From NCBI GenBank assembly GCA_902497025.1, contig CABVDJ010000012.1, positions 1-52,160 on the forward strand: a stretch of DNA of 52,160 bases, in the 5' to 3' direction. The stretch comes from an uncultured Collinsella sp. GTDB lineage: Bacteria; Actinomycetota; Coriobacteriia; Coriobacteriales; Coriobacteriaceae. Both the position numbers and the translations under genes were made by a program. Positions 18,040-26,790 of this stretch are shown piece by piece (position 1 is the first letter of the stretch; each line of letters opens with the position of its first letter). The notes beneath the pieces are model-generated. The model was given only the letters and a program-made list of their open reading frames with translations, did no database searches and was not told the DNA's origin.

Positions 18040-19024
18040 GGAGGGCATTGTCTAGGGTGGCGGCCACGATCAAGGGGTCGTCGGTACCGGCGAAGAGGCG
18101 GATGGTGCTCCCCTGCTTGCCGCGTGGGGCCGAAAGGCGCGTCGTTGCGCCGCCGGCGGGCGATGTGCGAAACTCCCCGGGCAAAGCATCGAACAGCTCG
18201 CCCGCGCTACGTTCGATAAGATCAAACTCAACTGCCGGTCCAAAGCCGTGCTCGAGGATTCCCGTTGCAGCCGCATGGTCGGGATGCGAACTCAGCCCGG
18301 GATAGCGAACGTTGCGCACCATCTCGTTGGCGGCCAGATACTCGGCCAGCGCACGGGCGCGGTCGAAATGCGCCTGCATGCGGACGTTAAGCGAGGAAAG
18401 CCCACGCTCCAGCACGTCGGTCTCCTCGGCAGAAAGGTCGAGCGCCGACGCACCGCAGCCTGCAAACAATACGTGCGCGCACTCGGCAGCGGCATCCACA
18501 CGATGGCGCTTGAGCTGCGAGCGCGCCACCGAAGCGGCAACGAGCTTGCGCGGTGCCTTACCAGCACACACGCGGTCGAGTGCCTCGAGCGACAGCACAG
18601 CACCCAAGCGCAACGGATCGCACCCAAAGACGCCAGCCACAGTATTATCCACCACGAGCAGCGCATGCGTCTCGCGAGCCGTGCGGCCCAAAGCGCGAAG
18701 GTCGGGCACACGCAGGCCAAACCCACCGATTGAGTTCACAAACCACCACAGGTGCGGCCCCTCGGCATCAAACGAAGCATCAAAACCCTCGGACGCAGCA
18801 GCAAACACCGCAACCGACGGCTCGCCCACCATAGCCACGTCGCAGGCATCAAAGCCGTGCGCAAACGCATCGACAAAGTCGTCCGCAAAGGCCACCAGGC
18901 GGTCACCGGGACGCACAATACCCAGCAGCGACAGAGCCGCCGGCACATGCGGGGCCGCAACAAGACGCGCCTCACGCGCGCCGGTCCTTACAGCCCAGGC
19001 CTCTTCTAGCTGCTGTACATCCAC
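18035..19024 (-). CDS. Cystathionine gamma-synthase-like protein, apparently without the PLP lysine
   Basis: The C-terminal half matches the Cys/Met metabolism PLP family: RGLSSLNVRMQAHFDRA, then VRNVRYPGLSSHPDHAAA and a terminal IRLFAGTDDPLIVAATLDNA. The middle shows VVDNTVAG and PLRLGA. In the family the latter is followed by a hexamer ending in SATKY with the Schiff-base lysine; here the matching stretch reads SLEALDRV, so the lysine seems replaced by arginine. I prefer the GTG at 19024 because AAGGGG lies 9 nt upstream. The in-frame ATG at 19042 directly follows a terminator U-run and has no ribosome-binding site. It may be a pseudoenzyme of unknown role. Confidence 0.7.
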   Translation of the reverse strand: MDVQQLEEAWAVRTGAREARLVAAPHVPAALSLLGIVRPGDRLVAFADDFVDAFAHGFDACDVAMVGEPSVAVFAAASEGFDASFDAEGPHLWWFVNSIGGFGLRVPDLRALGRTARETHALLVVDNTVAGVFGCDPLRLGAVLSLEALDRVCAGKAPRKLVAASVARSQLKRHRVDAAAECAHVLFAGCGASALDLSAEETDVLERGLSSLNVRMQAHFDRARALAEYLAANEMVRNVRYPGLSSHPDHAAATGILEHGFGPAVEFDLIERSAGELFDALPGEFRTSPAGGATTRLSAPRGKQGSTIRLFAGTDDPLIVAATLDNALR

Positions 19025-19046
19025 AAGGCATCGCCCCTTCATAAGC

Positions 19047-19082
19047 AAAAACCCACGATGCGGGTGTTCCCCGCATCGTGGG
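19047..19082 (-). terminator. Terminator downstream of scrB
   Basis: On the minus strand the perfect stem CCCACGATGCGGG / CCCGCATCGTGGG is followed by five Ts. It lies 40 bp after the scrB stop and just before the cystathionine-synthase-like gene, separating the two units. Confidence 0.85.
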
Positions 19083-19120
19083 CAACGGCTGCAGTATAGC
19101 GCCGATATGCGACGAATCGC

Positions 19121-20662
19121 CTAGATGTTGAGCGTGTGATAGGTCACATTCGCGCCCGGAGCGTCAACGGTCACGCCATAGGCCTCGGGATAGATGCGCG
19201 TCGAAAACACGAGCGAGCCATCGTTCACAAACACCTCGACCGACGAGACATCGCCAACAATGCGCACGTTGCGCACCTCGTCGACGGGCTCCCAGCGCAC
19301 GGTACGACCGCAGCCGGCAGAAGCGCGACCCTCATCGGTAAATCGCATCTCAAAGCGCGAGGGCAGTTCGCCCTCGGCGGGCACAAACGCCAACTTCAGC
19401 TCGCCATCAACGGTCGCGGTAAACGCGCCATCGACACCGTTGGCAACAACGTCAAAGCAGGTATCGCCGTCAACCTCCAACGAGCCCGCCCCCACACGCA
19501 CCGAGGCATAATGGCGCTCGATCTCGCGCGCCGGCTGCTGCAGCACCAAGCCGCCAGCACCGGCTGTAAGCTCACGCGGCACCGTCATACAGTGCTGCCA
19601 GCCACACGCCACGGTGGGTGCGTTGCCATAGGTCGGCTCATCGGGCATGCCCATCCAGCCGATCAGAATATGTCGACCATCCTCGGACGTAAACTCCTGC
19701 GGAGCATAGAAGTCAAAACCGGCGTCCCACAGGCGGAACTCGCCCAGCTCATAAGTGTCATTATCACCGGTGATGTCACCCGTTACAGGCATATAGCCAG
19801 CAGCATACACATTACCGCGGTCCCAACGACCACCTTCGAGCCCCTGGGGCGAGAAGGACAGCCACTTCGCCGGTACACCGCCATCCGACTCAAGCTCAAG
19901 GTATCCCGGGCACTCCCACATAAAGCCAAAGCGCTCGGGCGTAGACACACGGCTCTCGAGCTCCCAGCTCATCATGTCCGCCGAACCGTACACCAGGATC
20001 TCGCCCACATCGCGCCCGGCACCCTCGCCGTGCATGGCGCAAAATCGACTATCGACATGCGGCCCGTCCACGCGACGACGCGCGCCCAGCACCATGTGGT
20101 AATGTCCATCATCATCGCGCCACACCTTGGGGTCACGCACGTGGCAGGTCAAATCCTCGGGATAATCCTCGGACGCCAGCACCACGCGCTTTTGGCTGAA
20201 CTCCCGACCGGCAAGGCCATCAACGCTCTCGACATAAACAGTATCGGCGCGGCGGCCGGTATTGACGTAGTCGTACGTGCCGTCCGCATCGGAAAGCTTA
20301 ACGTTGCCCGTATAGAGCACGCGAATGCGGCCATCCTCGGCAAGCGCGGAGCCCGAGTACACGCCATGGCAGTCAAACGGCTCGTCGGGAAGCAGCGGCG
20401 CGCCAACATATTCCCAGTTCATAAGGTCGCGGCTTGTCGCATGACCCCAGGCCTTAACGCCGCCCTCGACATCAAACGGCGCATACTGAAAATAGGCATG
20501 GAACACGCCGCCCGCCTGGCAAAGACCGTTGGGGTCGTTGAGCCAACCCGCCGGCGGCATAATATGGAAGCGTTGGCCATACGCGCCATGACCGCACTCA
20601 GAGGCGGCGGCGTCAACAGCGGCGACCAGCTTTGCAAGGTCGCGACCAAGTGCATTAGACAT
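19121..20662 (-). CDS. scrB: Sucrose-6-phosphate hydrolase (GH32 beta-fructofuranosidase)
   Basis: This enzyme cleaves sucrose-6-phosphate to glucose-6-phosphate and fructose. The 513-residue GH32 protein shows the nucleophile motif PPAGWLNDPNG (Asp), the RDP motif in CHVRDPKVW, and the acid/base motif in MWECPGYLEL (Glu). It also has a C-terminal beta-sandwich ending in SVEVFVNDGSLVFSTRIYPE. It lies 107 bp downstream of the sucrose PTS gene on the same strand and is followed by a strong terminator, so it forms the second gene of a scrA-scrB unit. There is no signal peptide, which fits a cytoplasmic enzyme. Confidence 0.93.
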   Translation of the reverse strand: MSNALGRDLAKLVAAVDAAASECGHGAYGQRFHIMPPAGWLNDPNGLCQAGGVFHAYFQYAPFDVEGGVKAWGHATSRDLMNWEYVGAPLLPDEPFDCHGVYSGSALAEDGRIRVLYTGNVKLSDADGTYDYVNTGRRADTVYVESVDGLAGREFSQKRVVLASEDYPEDLTCHVRDPKVWRDDDGHYHMVLGARRRVDGPHVDSRFCAMHGEGAGRDVGEILVYGSADMMSWELESRVSTPERFGFMWECPGYLELESDGGVPAKWLSFSPQGLEGGRWDRGNVYAAGYMPVTGDITGDNDTYELGEFRLWDAGFDFYAPQEFTSEDGRHILIGWMGMPDEPTYGNAPTVACGWQHCMTVPRELTAGAGGLVLQQPAREIERHYASVRVGAGSLEVDGDTCFDVVANGVDGAFTATVDGELKLAFVPAEGELPSRFEMRFTDEGRASAGCGRTVRWEPVDEVRNVRIVGDVSSVEVFVNDGSLVFSTRIYPEAYGVTVDAPGANVTYHTLNI

Positions 20663-20769
20663 ATCAAAGTCCTAACGGATCGAAAGTTACAAGGCACAAG
20701 AGATCGGCACCAGATACGGGAAACGCCCGCGAGCATACAACCCGTGGGCATCCCCTCAATCAAAAGCTC

Positions 20770-22170
20770 TTAGGCCTGCTCGGAAGCCTTGGGCTCGTCC
20801 TTGTACAGGACAAACGAGACGGCAAAGGAAACCAGCGCGGCGACCGCAAACATGATCGCGTACTGCACGGGTTGGGCCAGGCACAGCAGGATACCGAAGA
20901 TACCGGTAACGCCCGTGCCGGAGGCAGCCAGCGAAGTGAGCGCGCAGACCAGGGCACCGCAACCGCCGCCGATGCAGCCGGCGATGAAGGGCTTAAAGAA
21001 GCGCAGGTTCACACCAAAGATGGCAGGCTCGGTAATGCCCATGAAGGCGGACAGGGCCGAAGGAAGCGCCAGACCCTTGATCTTGGCATCGCGGGTCTTA
21101 AAGGCAACGGCGAGTGCGGCGCCACCCTGAGCGATGTTGGCGGCGCTAGCGATGGGCAGCCAGTAGGTCACGCCGTACTGGGCGAGCTGGCCCAGGTCGA
21201 TGGCGGTGTACATCTGGTGGATACCGGTAACGACCGTGGGGGCATAGAACAGGCCGACGATAAAGGAACCGATGCCGAAGGGCAGGGTCAGAAGGGCCTG
21301 GATCAGACCGAGGATGGCGTTCTCGGCCCAGACAAAGATGGGGCCGACGGCAACGAGCGTCACGAGCACGGTCACGAACACCGAGACGAGCGGGGTCACA
21401 AAGAGGTCGAACATCTCGGGAACGATCTTGTGCAGGCGCTTCTCGAGGAAGGCCAGAATGGCGCAGGCGATGACGATGGGGATCACGTGGCCCTGATAAC
21501 CGACCCACTCAAAGCTGTAGACGCCGGGGATGACGGTGACCATGGTCTGAACGCCCTCGGAGGCAACCGTGTAGGCGCTCTGCAGCGAGGAGTTGATGAA
21601 CGCACCTCCGACGACGGCACCCAGGTACGGGTTGGCGCCAAAGGCCTTAGCGGCGGAGTAACCGATCAGGATCTGCAGAATACCAAAGGACGTGCCCGAG
21701 ACCAGGTCGGCAATCTTGTAGATAAAGTTATTGGTGTCGAGCGCGATAAAGCCGTTGGAGGCCATAAAGTTGAGGGCGCTCATGATTCCCAGCAGCAGGC
21801 CCGAGGCCACGATGGCGGGGATGATGGGGACAAAGACATCGCCGAGCACCTTAATGGCACGCATAAAGATGTTCTGCTGCTGCGCCGCGGCCTCCTTAAC
21901 CTCGGCCTTGGTGGCAGCCTCGACGCCGCTGAGCGCGATGAACTCTTCGTAGACCTTGTTGACGGTGCCGGTACCAAAAATAATCTGGAGCTGGCCCTGG
22001 GCCTCAAAGACGCCCTTGGCGCCGTCGATATTCTCGAGGGCTCCCTTGTCGACCTTGGCGTTATCGGCAATCACCAGGCGCAGACGCGTGGCGCAGTGTG
22101 CGGCCGAAACAACGTTGCCGGCGCCACCGATGTTGTCGAGCACCTCTTGGGCTGATTTGCGGTAGTCCAT
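20770..22170 (-). CDS. scrA: Sucrose-type PTS permease, EIIBC
   Basis: This membrane component takes up and phosphorylates sucrose. The 466-residue product has an N-terminal EIIB domain with the phosphorylated cysteine in AAHCATRLRLV, a linker, and an EIIC domain with about ten hydrophobic helices (for example VFVPIIPAIVASGLLLGI and GITEPAIFGVNLRF). An EIIA domain is missing and must come from elsewhere. I use the ATG at 22170, which has GGAGGAAAGG upstream; an in-frame ATG at 22203 gives 11 more residues. Sucrose specificity is inferred from the scrB and LacI-type neighbours. Confidence 0.9.
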   Translation of the reverse strand: MDYRKSAQEVLDNIGGAGNVVSAAHCATRLRLVIADNAKVDKGALENIDGAKGVFEAQGQLQIIFGTGTVNKVYEEFIALSGVEAATKAEVKEAAAQQQNIFMRAIKVLGDVFVPIIPAIVASGLLLGIMSALNFMASNGFIALDTNNFIYKIADLVSGTSFGILQILIGYSAAKAFGANPYLGAVVGGAFINSSLQSAYTVASEGVQTMVTVIPGVYSFEWVGYQGHVIPIVIACAILAFLEKRLHKIVPEMFDLFVTPLVSVFVTVLVTLVAVGPIFVWAENAILGLIQALLTLPFGIGSFIVGLFYAPTVVTGIHQMYTAIDLGQLAQYGVTYWLPIASAANIAQGGAALAVAFKTRDAKIKGLALPSALSAFMGITEPAIFGVNLRFFKPFIAGCIGGGCGALVCALTSLAASGTGVTGIFGILLCLAQPVQYAIMFAVAALVSFAVSFVLYKDEPKASEQA

Positions 22171-22225
22171 GACTTCCCTTTCCTCCAACGGGCGCATTTG
22201 CACCCGGCATCTTTGACAGTTACAC

Positions 22226-22265
22226 TGTAATCGTTTTCAGTCTCATATGTCTGTAATCGTTTTCA
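22226..22265 (-). promoter_or_regulatory. Pair of LacI-type operators upstream of scrA
   Basis: Two identical sites TGTAATCGTTTTCA (22226-22239 and 22252-22265), each an imperfect palindrome around a central CG, lie 26 bp apart and 56-95 bp before the scrA start. They resemble LacI/ScrR operators and are the likely targets of the regulator at 22354-23334. Confidence 0.75.
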
Positions 22266-22353
22266 CAGTAGGGTGAACGGTAGGAAAAAGCCGGCGAAAG
22301 GTAGTTTTAAAGCAAAAAGAGGCGGCTCAGAGACAGGCAGACGTGCCCAAAGC

Positions 22354-23334
22354 CTAGACATTCATAAGCTGATGGCCGAGCTTGAGCGTCTTTAGACCAC
22401 TCTCCCCCTCCACGCCATCGAGCGTGTTGAGCAACATATTGGTCGCCTCGACGCCACTGGTCAGGTAGCCATAATGCACGGTGGGAATGCCGCCCGTCAG
22501 CGCGCGCAAAAACGCGTTGTCGCCAAAACCGCTCACGCGGTGTATGCCCTCGCCCATACCGCGAACCTCATCGATGGCACGCAGCGCGCCCGCCGCCATG
22601 GTGTCGGTCGCGCAGGCGACAAACGAAACATCGGGGGCATCGGCAAGCAGCTCGCGCGCAGCGCGATAGCCCGAGTCGAGCGTAAACGAGCCCAGGCGAA
22701 TCAAGGCAGCATCGAGTGGGTTACCCGCGGCGCGCAAACCGGCTTCAAAACCGCGGCGGCGTTCATAACCAGCCGCGCGGTCCTCTTCGGTAACTCCAAT
22801 GTAGGCAATCTTGCCGTCCACGCGACCCGCAAGCGCACGGCCCAGCTCAAAGGCAGCCTCGTAATCGTCGTGATAGACGCACGCCGCACCCTCGACATGC
22901 TGGCCGATCAACACAATGGGCACACGGCACGACTCAATCGCGCGACGGTGCTCGTCGGTGATCATGGTTGCCACCAGCACAATGCCATCGACCGGGTGGT
23001 TTTGGAATAAATCGAGGTACTCGAGCTCGCGATCGGGGGCGTTATCGGTATTGGCAAGCAGCATCTGGTAGCCACGGCGACCAAGCACCTGGCCAATACC
23101 GGCGGTAATGCGGCTCACGGATTCCGAGTTGATCTTGGGTACGATGACGCCGATGAGCTTGGTGGAGCCGGTGCGCAGCGCACGAGCCTGACTAGAACGC
23201 ACGTATCCGGTCAGCTCAATCGCCTTCTTAATGCGCTCGGCCTTGTCCGTCGATATGTAGCCACCGTTGAGGTAGCGCGAGACGGCGGCGCTCGAAACGC
23301 CCGCCAACTCGGCCACATCTTTCATCTTTACCAC
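22354..23334 (-). CDS. scrR: LacI-family sucrose operon regulator
   Basis: The 326-residue protein has the LacI helix-turn-helix (MKDVAELAGVSSAAVSRYLN), the hinge helix around SSQARALRTGSTKLIG, and a periplasmic-binding-protein-like effector domain (VDGIVLVATMI, GKIAYIGVTEEDRAAGYERR, VSGFGDNAFLRALTGG). The GTG at 23334 is chosen because AGGGG lies 5 nt upstream and the family usually begins one or two residues before the KDVA motif. It sits upstream of scrA in the same orientation. A near-perfect operator (23350-23363) in front of it suggests autorepression. Confidence 0.88.
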   Translation of the reverse strand: MVKMKDVAELAGVSSAAVSRYLNGGYISTDKAERIKKAIELTGYVRSSQARALRTGSTKLIGVIVPKINSESVSRITAGIGQVLGRRGYQMLLANTDNAPDRELEYLDLFQNHPVDGIVLVATMITDEHRRAIESCRVPIVLIGQHVEGAACVYHDDYEAAFELGRALAGRVDGKIAYIGVTEEDRAAGYERRRGFEAGLRAAGNPLDAALIRLGSFTLDSGYRAARELLADAPDVSFVACATDTMAAGALRAIDEVRGMGEGIHRVSGFGDNAFLRALTGGIPTVHYGYLTSGVEATNMLLNTLDGVEGESGLKTLKLGHQLMNV

Positions 23335-23349
23335 GAGCACCCCTGTCAT

Positions 23350-23363
23350 TGAAATCGCTTTCA
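23350..23363 (-). promoter_or_regulatory. LacI-type operator upstream of scrR
   Basis: TGAAATCGCTTTCA is an almost perfect 14-bp palindrome with a central CG, similar to LacI/CcpA-type operators. It lies 16 bp before the scrR start codon, where a bound repressor would block transcription. Confidence 0.7.
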
Positions 23364-23437
23364 CCATGATACCCGTGAAGACGGCATCCGAACAAAATCG
23401 GCCCACCCAGGTCGAGCAAACGTCAGCGAGCGGGCAA

Positions 23438-23521
23438 CTGCCGTGGCGAGGTGCCGCGAAAGAGGAGCGAAGCGTACTTTATGTACGCGAGCGACGGTTT
23501 GAGCGGCAGATCGCCCGGCAG
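23438..23521. repeat. Structured intergenic repeat, copy 2 (3' of the Pel-linked DUF4956 gene)
   Basis: The core matches copy 1 at 15783-15854 almost base for base: GAAAGAGGAGCGA, the GCGTAC-loop-GTACGC hairpin, and GAGCGACGGTTTGA. The closing stem is TGCCGC/GCGGCA (23452-23457 with 23503-23508), then GGCGA/TCGCC across a GG/GA internal loop, then CTGCC/GGCAG. The stem bases differ from copy 1 but still pair. It lies about 50 bp after the DUF4956 stop codon. Confidence 0.65.
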
Positions 23522-23543
23522 ATGCCCGCGCAGCGTCGAGCGG

Positions 23544-23567
23544 TCCGGCGTTTGTTAAAACGCCGGA
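23544..23567 (-). terminator. Hairpin at the end of the Pel operon
   Basis: TCCGGCGTTT pairs perfectly with AAACGCCGGA around a GTTA loop, 6 bp after the last gene of the operon. No U-run follows, so it may be a transcript-stabilising 3' hairpin or a weak terminator. Confidence 0.5.
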
Positions 23568-23573
23568 ACATAA

Positions 23574-24239
23574 TTAGCCGTGGTATTCGCCGTTGTACTG
23601 GATGAGTGTGAGGTCCTCCACGCCGTCAAGCGCGCGAATAGCGTCGGCATAGGGCATATCCACACCGTCCGAGAACAGCTCGACGGCCATCTCGACTTTG
23701 TCGCCGCGCATGGTCTTGGACTTGACAGTGAAGTTGGTGCGCCCAAACGCGCGCACGATATCGTCGCCTGTGGTCTGGCCTGTGTAGTGAATGACCATCA
23801 TGTACACGCGCGCCTTATCCTGATGACTCGTAAAGCCGGCGATCATCACCACGATCACCACCGCCGTGAGCCCCACGAGCGCATACATGCCGGCGCCGGC
23901 CGTAATGCCCGTGGTAATGGCCCAAAATAGATACAGCAGGTCGAGCGGGTCCTTGACCGCCGTACGGTAGCGGACGATGGACAGAGCACCGACCATACCG
24001 AGCGAAATGACCACGTTTGTCGAGATCGCGAGCGTAACCATGCAGGTAAGCACGCACATACCCACGAGCGTCACGGCAAAACTGCGCGAATACACCACGC
24101 CGGTAAAAAAGCGCTTGTACACGTAGTAGATCAGGATACCCATGGCGAGCGCCACGAGCAGCGAAAGGCCAATCTTGGCGGGATCGACCTGGCCAAACGC
24201 CTCCAAGACGGAGTTCTTAAAAAAGTCCCTGGTGCTCAT
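23574..24239 (-). CDS. DUF4956 membrane protein
   Basis: The 221-residue protein has about four hydrophobic helices in its first 130 residues (IGLSLLVALAMGILIYYVY, FAVTLVGMCVLTCMVTLAI, TTGITAGAGMYALVGLTAVV). Between helices lies the family signature VGALSIVRYRTAVKDPLDLLYLFW. A soluble C-terminal domain of about 85 residues follows. DUF4956 proteins commonly accompany VTC-domain and CotH-like proteins, as here. Its function is not known. It is the last gene of the Pel-containing operon, starting 3 bp after the VTC gene. Confidence 0.88.
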   Translation of the reverse strand: MSTRDFFKNSVLEAFGQVDPAKIGLSLLVALAMGILIYYVYKRFFTGVVYSRSFAVTLVGMCVLTCMVTLAISTNVVISLGMVGALSIVRYRTAVKDPLDLLYLFWAITTGITAGAGMYALVGLTAVVIVVMIAGFTSHQDKARVYMMVIHYTGQTTGDDIVRAFGRTNFTVKSKTMRGDKVEMAVELFSDGVDMPYADAIRALDGVEDLTLIQYNGEYHG

Positions 24240-24242
24240 GGT

Positions 24243-25034
24243 CTAAATATCCCCTCGGTTCTCAAAATCCGATTCCCAGTAATTAAATCCGCGAAGGTAG
24301 GCGGTCTTTTCGTAACACAGGCAGTACTTGGAGACCGCCGTAAGCTCGGCCGCTCCCGGCGGCACCATATCGCGCACCAGCTGCGGGCAAAACTCCGTAA
24401 ACTTGACCTCCATCACCAGCTTGCCGGGCTCCAGGACCGGTAGCGCGGGCAGCGTCGCGTCAAAGATATCGAAGCTTCCCACCGCGGCACGCACGTTCAT
24501 GTCAAACGTGATGCGCACGGTGCCCTCATCCATCACCCACGGCTCGCGCTCGTAGTCCACGATGGTCCGCGGGCGCATCATATTGCAGATGCACTCGATA
24601 TAGAACTCGCGACAGAGCGGATAAGGACTCCTCAGCAAAAAGTCGTAGTCGCCAGCCAGAATCTGCTCAAACTCGCCACGCGTGAGCGGCGCGTCCTCCT
24701 TGTAGATCCAGCTGCCGTACTTCTTTTTGCGCTCGAGCTTAATCACCTTGTCGCTGCCGTTATAGATGCGCACGCGATACTTTTTGCGCATGAGAATGCC
24801 GGCGTCTTTTTCCTCGTAGGCCGAGTTGCAGTAGTCGTCAAAGTACAGGCTGCGAATGGTGTAACCGCCTGCCCGCGCATGCTTGTCCAGCTTAAAAACC
24901 GGCGCCATGCGACAGGCAAGCGCGGCGTGCTCGCCCTCGTTAATGAGATATTTGAGCTCGTGGCGGTAACGCTCCTGCGTGGCACGCACAGGCGGGGCCG
25001 CCAAGCGCTCAAGCAGCGCGCTAGCCCTCCTCAT
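24243..25034 (-). CDS. VTC-domain protein (polyphosphate-polymerase-like, TTM fold)
   Basis: The 263-residue protein shows the triphosphate-tunnel features of the VTC catalytic domain: RHELKYLIN, the basic RKKYRVRIYNG segment, IKLERKKKYG, a DYERE segment and VMEVKFTE. In yeast this fold makes polyphosphate from ATP; bacterial versions are less studied. No membrane helix is seen, so it may work with the adjacent DUF4956 membrane protein. The ATG at 25034 lies inside the end of the CotH gene, with GGAGG 6 nt upstream, so the two are translationally coupled. Confidence 0.88.
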   Translation of the reverse strand: MRRASALLERLAAPPVRATQERYRHELKYLINEGEHAALACRMAPVFKLDKHARAGGYTIRSLYFDDYCNSAYEEKDAGILMRKKYRVRIYNGSDKVIKLERKKKYGSWIYKEDAPLTRGEFEQILAGDYDFLLRSPYPLCREFYIECICNMMRPRTIVDYEREPWVMDEGTVRITFDMNVRAAVGSFDIFDATLPALPVLEPGKLVMEVKFTEFCPQLVRDMVPPGAAELTAVSKYCLCYEKTAYLRGFNYWESDFENRGDI

Positions 25035-26790
25035 ACGTGTCCTCCACGACCTTACCGCCGTCTTGCACGTAAAAACACTTCATGCCGTAGTGCTTGCCGT
25101 CGTCGGTCACATAGTAGTCAAACGCATCTTGCGTATAGCCGTCGGAGTTGGTGGCACGCACGCGCACAAAATACTGGCCGGTATCGGGCGCATCACAGGT
25201 CACCTCGGGAAGCAGCACGTCCTCGGCCTTAAAGACCACGTCGCTTATGGCATAGTCACGCGCAAGCTCCACGGTGTAGCGAATGTCGCGCGCCTCAAAG
25301 TCGTAGGACGCATCCCAGTTAATACGCAGCTTACCGTTATCGATCTGCGGCACGCCGATGTAGAACGGCATGGGCTTTTTAAAACTCTCGCGAAAGCTCT
25401 TGTAGTTCTCCTCGATCTCGGAGGGAATCGCCGCGGCGATCTGCTCGTATTGGTCCTTGGTGACAGGCAGATGGTCGATATCGGGCGAAGCAAAGACCAG
25501 CGATTCGGTAACCTCGCGGTAGTGCTTGATCATCTTGCTCAGGCGTGCCTCGGTCATATACGAGCGCAGGTCCTTGACGGCACGGTCGAGATCGCTGCGG
25601 AACGATTTGCTGCGCAGCGCACGATTGAACAGAACGTTGCCCCAGTAGTTGCTTACGCCGCGCTCCCAGCTCGCGTAGTCTGAAAACCCGGTAAGAGAAA
25701 GCTCCAGCTTACGAAGCATGCCATCGTTATCCCAATCTAAAAAGTACCAGGTATTTGAGTTGAGAGGACTGTACAGATAGCAGTTACGGTTCTGCGTATC
25801 GCAGTTGCCCGTCAGAATCTGAAACGCCAGCCAATAAACCAGATTCTCGGAATCAAAGTGGGTGTCGAGCACGTCATCGATCTTTTGCGATTCGTCGTTG
25901 AGCGCATCGAGCATCTCGATGAGCTTCGTGTGGTCCGTATCGCCCTTAATCTCGAGCATGCCTTCAAAGCTTGCCTGGTTGTAGTCGGGATCATCGGCAA
26001 GCTTAATGGTGTCCTCGTAGCGATGGAAATCAAAGCTGTTCACCTTGTACAGGTGCCCGCTCTTATCCAGGCCATGTGCCTTAAGCGCCGTCTTGTTGAG
26101 CTGCTCCACCTGCGTAAACAGGCCGTAGTCCTCAAAGGTATCGTTGGACTTTTCGGTCTGGTCGCACACCCACAGATGCACAAACTGCGTGCGCAGGCCC
26201 ATCATCTGGGGAATCCCGCGGATAAGGTCGTAGGCCATCTTGTTGCGAAAACGCATACCCTCGCCCATGTGCTTGTTGAGCGCAATCGCGCGCTGTTGGC
26301 GCCAGGTACCCTTGCCCTTTTTGAGCTCCACCTTGTAATTCTTCTGCGAGTTCATGCTCGATGTCTGACCGCGCACCTGCACGGTAGCATTGGGCGCTTC
26401 CTCGCCATAGCCAACCTCGCCGGCAACCGGGCCGTCTTCGTCGCCCGGCTGTAGCAGGCCCATAACCTGATAGCGCGTCACGCCCATGTCGGCATAGTCA
26501 TACACCGAGTACGTGTTGATCTCGGCCCAGCTGTGGTCGGTGTTCTCGGAGCTGTTGCCGCGTGAGACCGTCAAGTACATGGTCACAATGCCCGAGTCAT
26601 CGTAGACCTCGTAGAGCTCGTCCTTGTCGCGCAGGTGCTTGGCCTCATTCGAGGCCTCAGCCTTTTTAATCTTGTCCTGCTTTTTGACCTTTTTGGTCGA
26701 GGAGTCTTCCTGCACCGAGCAGCCCGAAAGCAACAGCGCACCGGCAGCCGCCTCAAACAGGCGACGGCGAGACATCATCCTATCGGTCAT
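25021..26790 (-). CDS. CotH kinase-like lipoprotein
   Basis: CotH proteins are atypical kinases that phosphorylate proteins of the spore coat or cell surface. This 589-residue product has a lipoprotein signal (RRRLFEAAAGALLLSGC) and then a charged Lys-rich linker. The CotH domain carries VRGQTSSMNSQKNYKVEL, ALNKHMGEGMRFRNKMAYDL, YGLFTQVEQLNKTAL, and WYFLDWDNDGMLRKLE with the metal-binding DWDND-type motif. A C-terminal beta-rich domain of about 110 residues follows. It starts inside the end of pelG with a GGAGG site 5 nt before the ATG, so it is coupled to the Pel genes. Confidence 0.88.
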   Translation of the reverse strand: MTDRMMSRRRLFEAAAGALLLSGCSVQEDSSTKKVKKQDKIKKAEASNEAKHLRDKDELYEVYDDSGIVTMYLTVSRGNSSENTDHSWAEINTYSVYDYADMGVTRYQVMGLLQPGDEDGPVAGEVGYGEEAPNATVQVRGQTSSMNSQKNYKVELKKGKGTWRQQRAIALNKHMGEGMRFRNKMAYDLIRGIPQMMGLRTQFVHLWVCDQTEKSNDTFEDYGLFTQVEQLNKTALKAHGLDKSGHLYKVNSFDFHRYEDTIKLADDPDYNQASFEGMLEIKGDTDHTKLIEMLDALNDESQKIDDVLDTHFDSENLVYWLAFQILTGNCDTQNRNCYLYSPLNSNTWYFLDWDNDGMLRKLELSLTGFSDYASWERGVSNYWGNVLFNRALRSKSFRSDLDRAVKDLRSYMTEARLSKMIKHYREVTESLVFASPDIDHLPVTKDQYEQIAAAIPSEIEENYKSFRESFKKPMPFYIGVPQIDNGKLRINWDASYDFEARDIRYTVELARDYAISDVVFKAEDVLLPEVTCDAPDTGQYFVRVRATNSDGYTQDAFDYYVTDDGKHYGMKCFYVQDGGKVVEDTYEEG

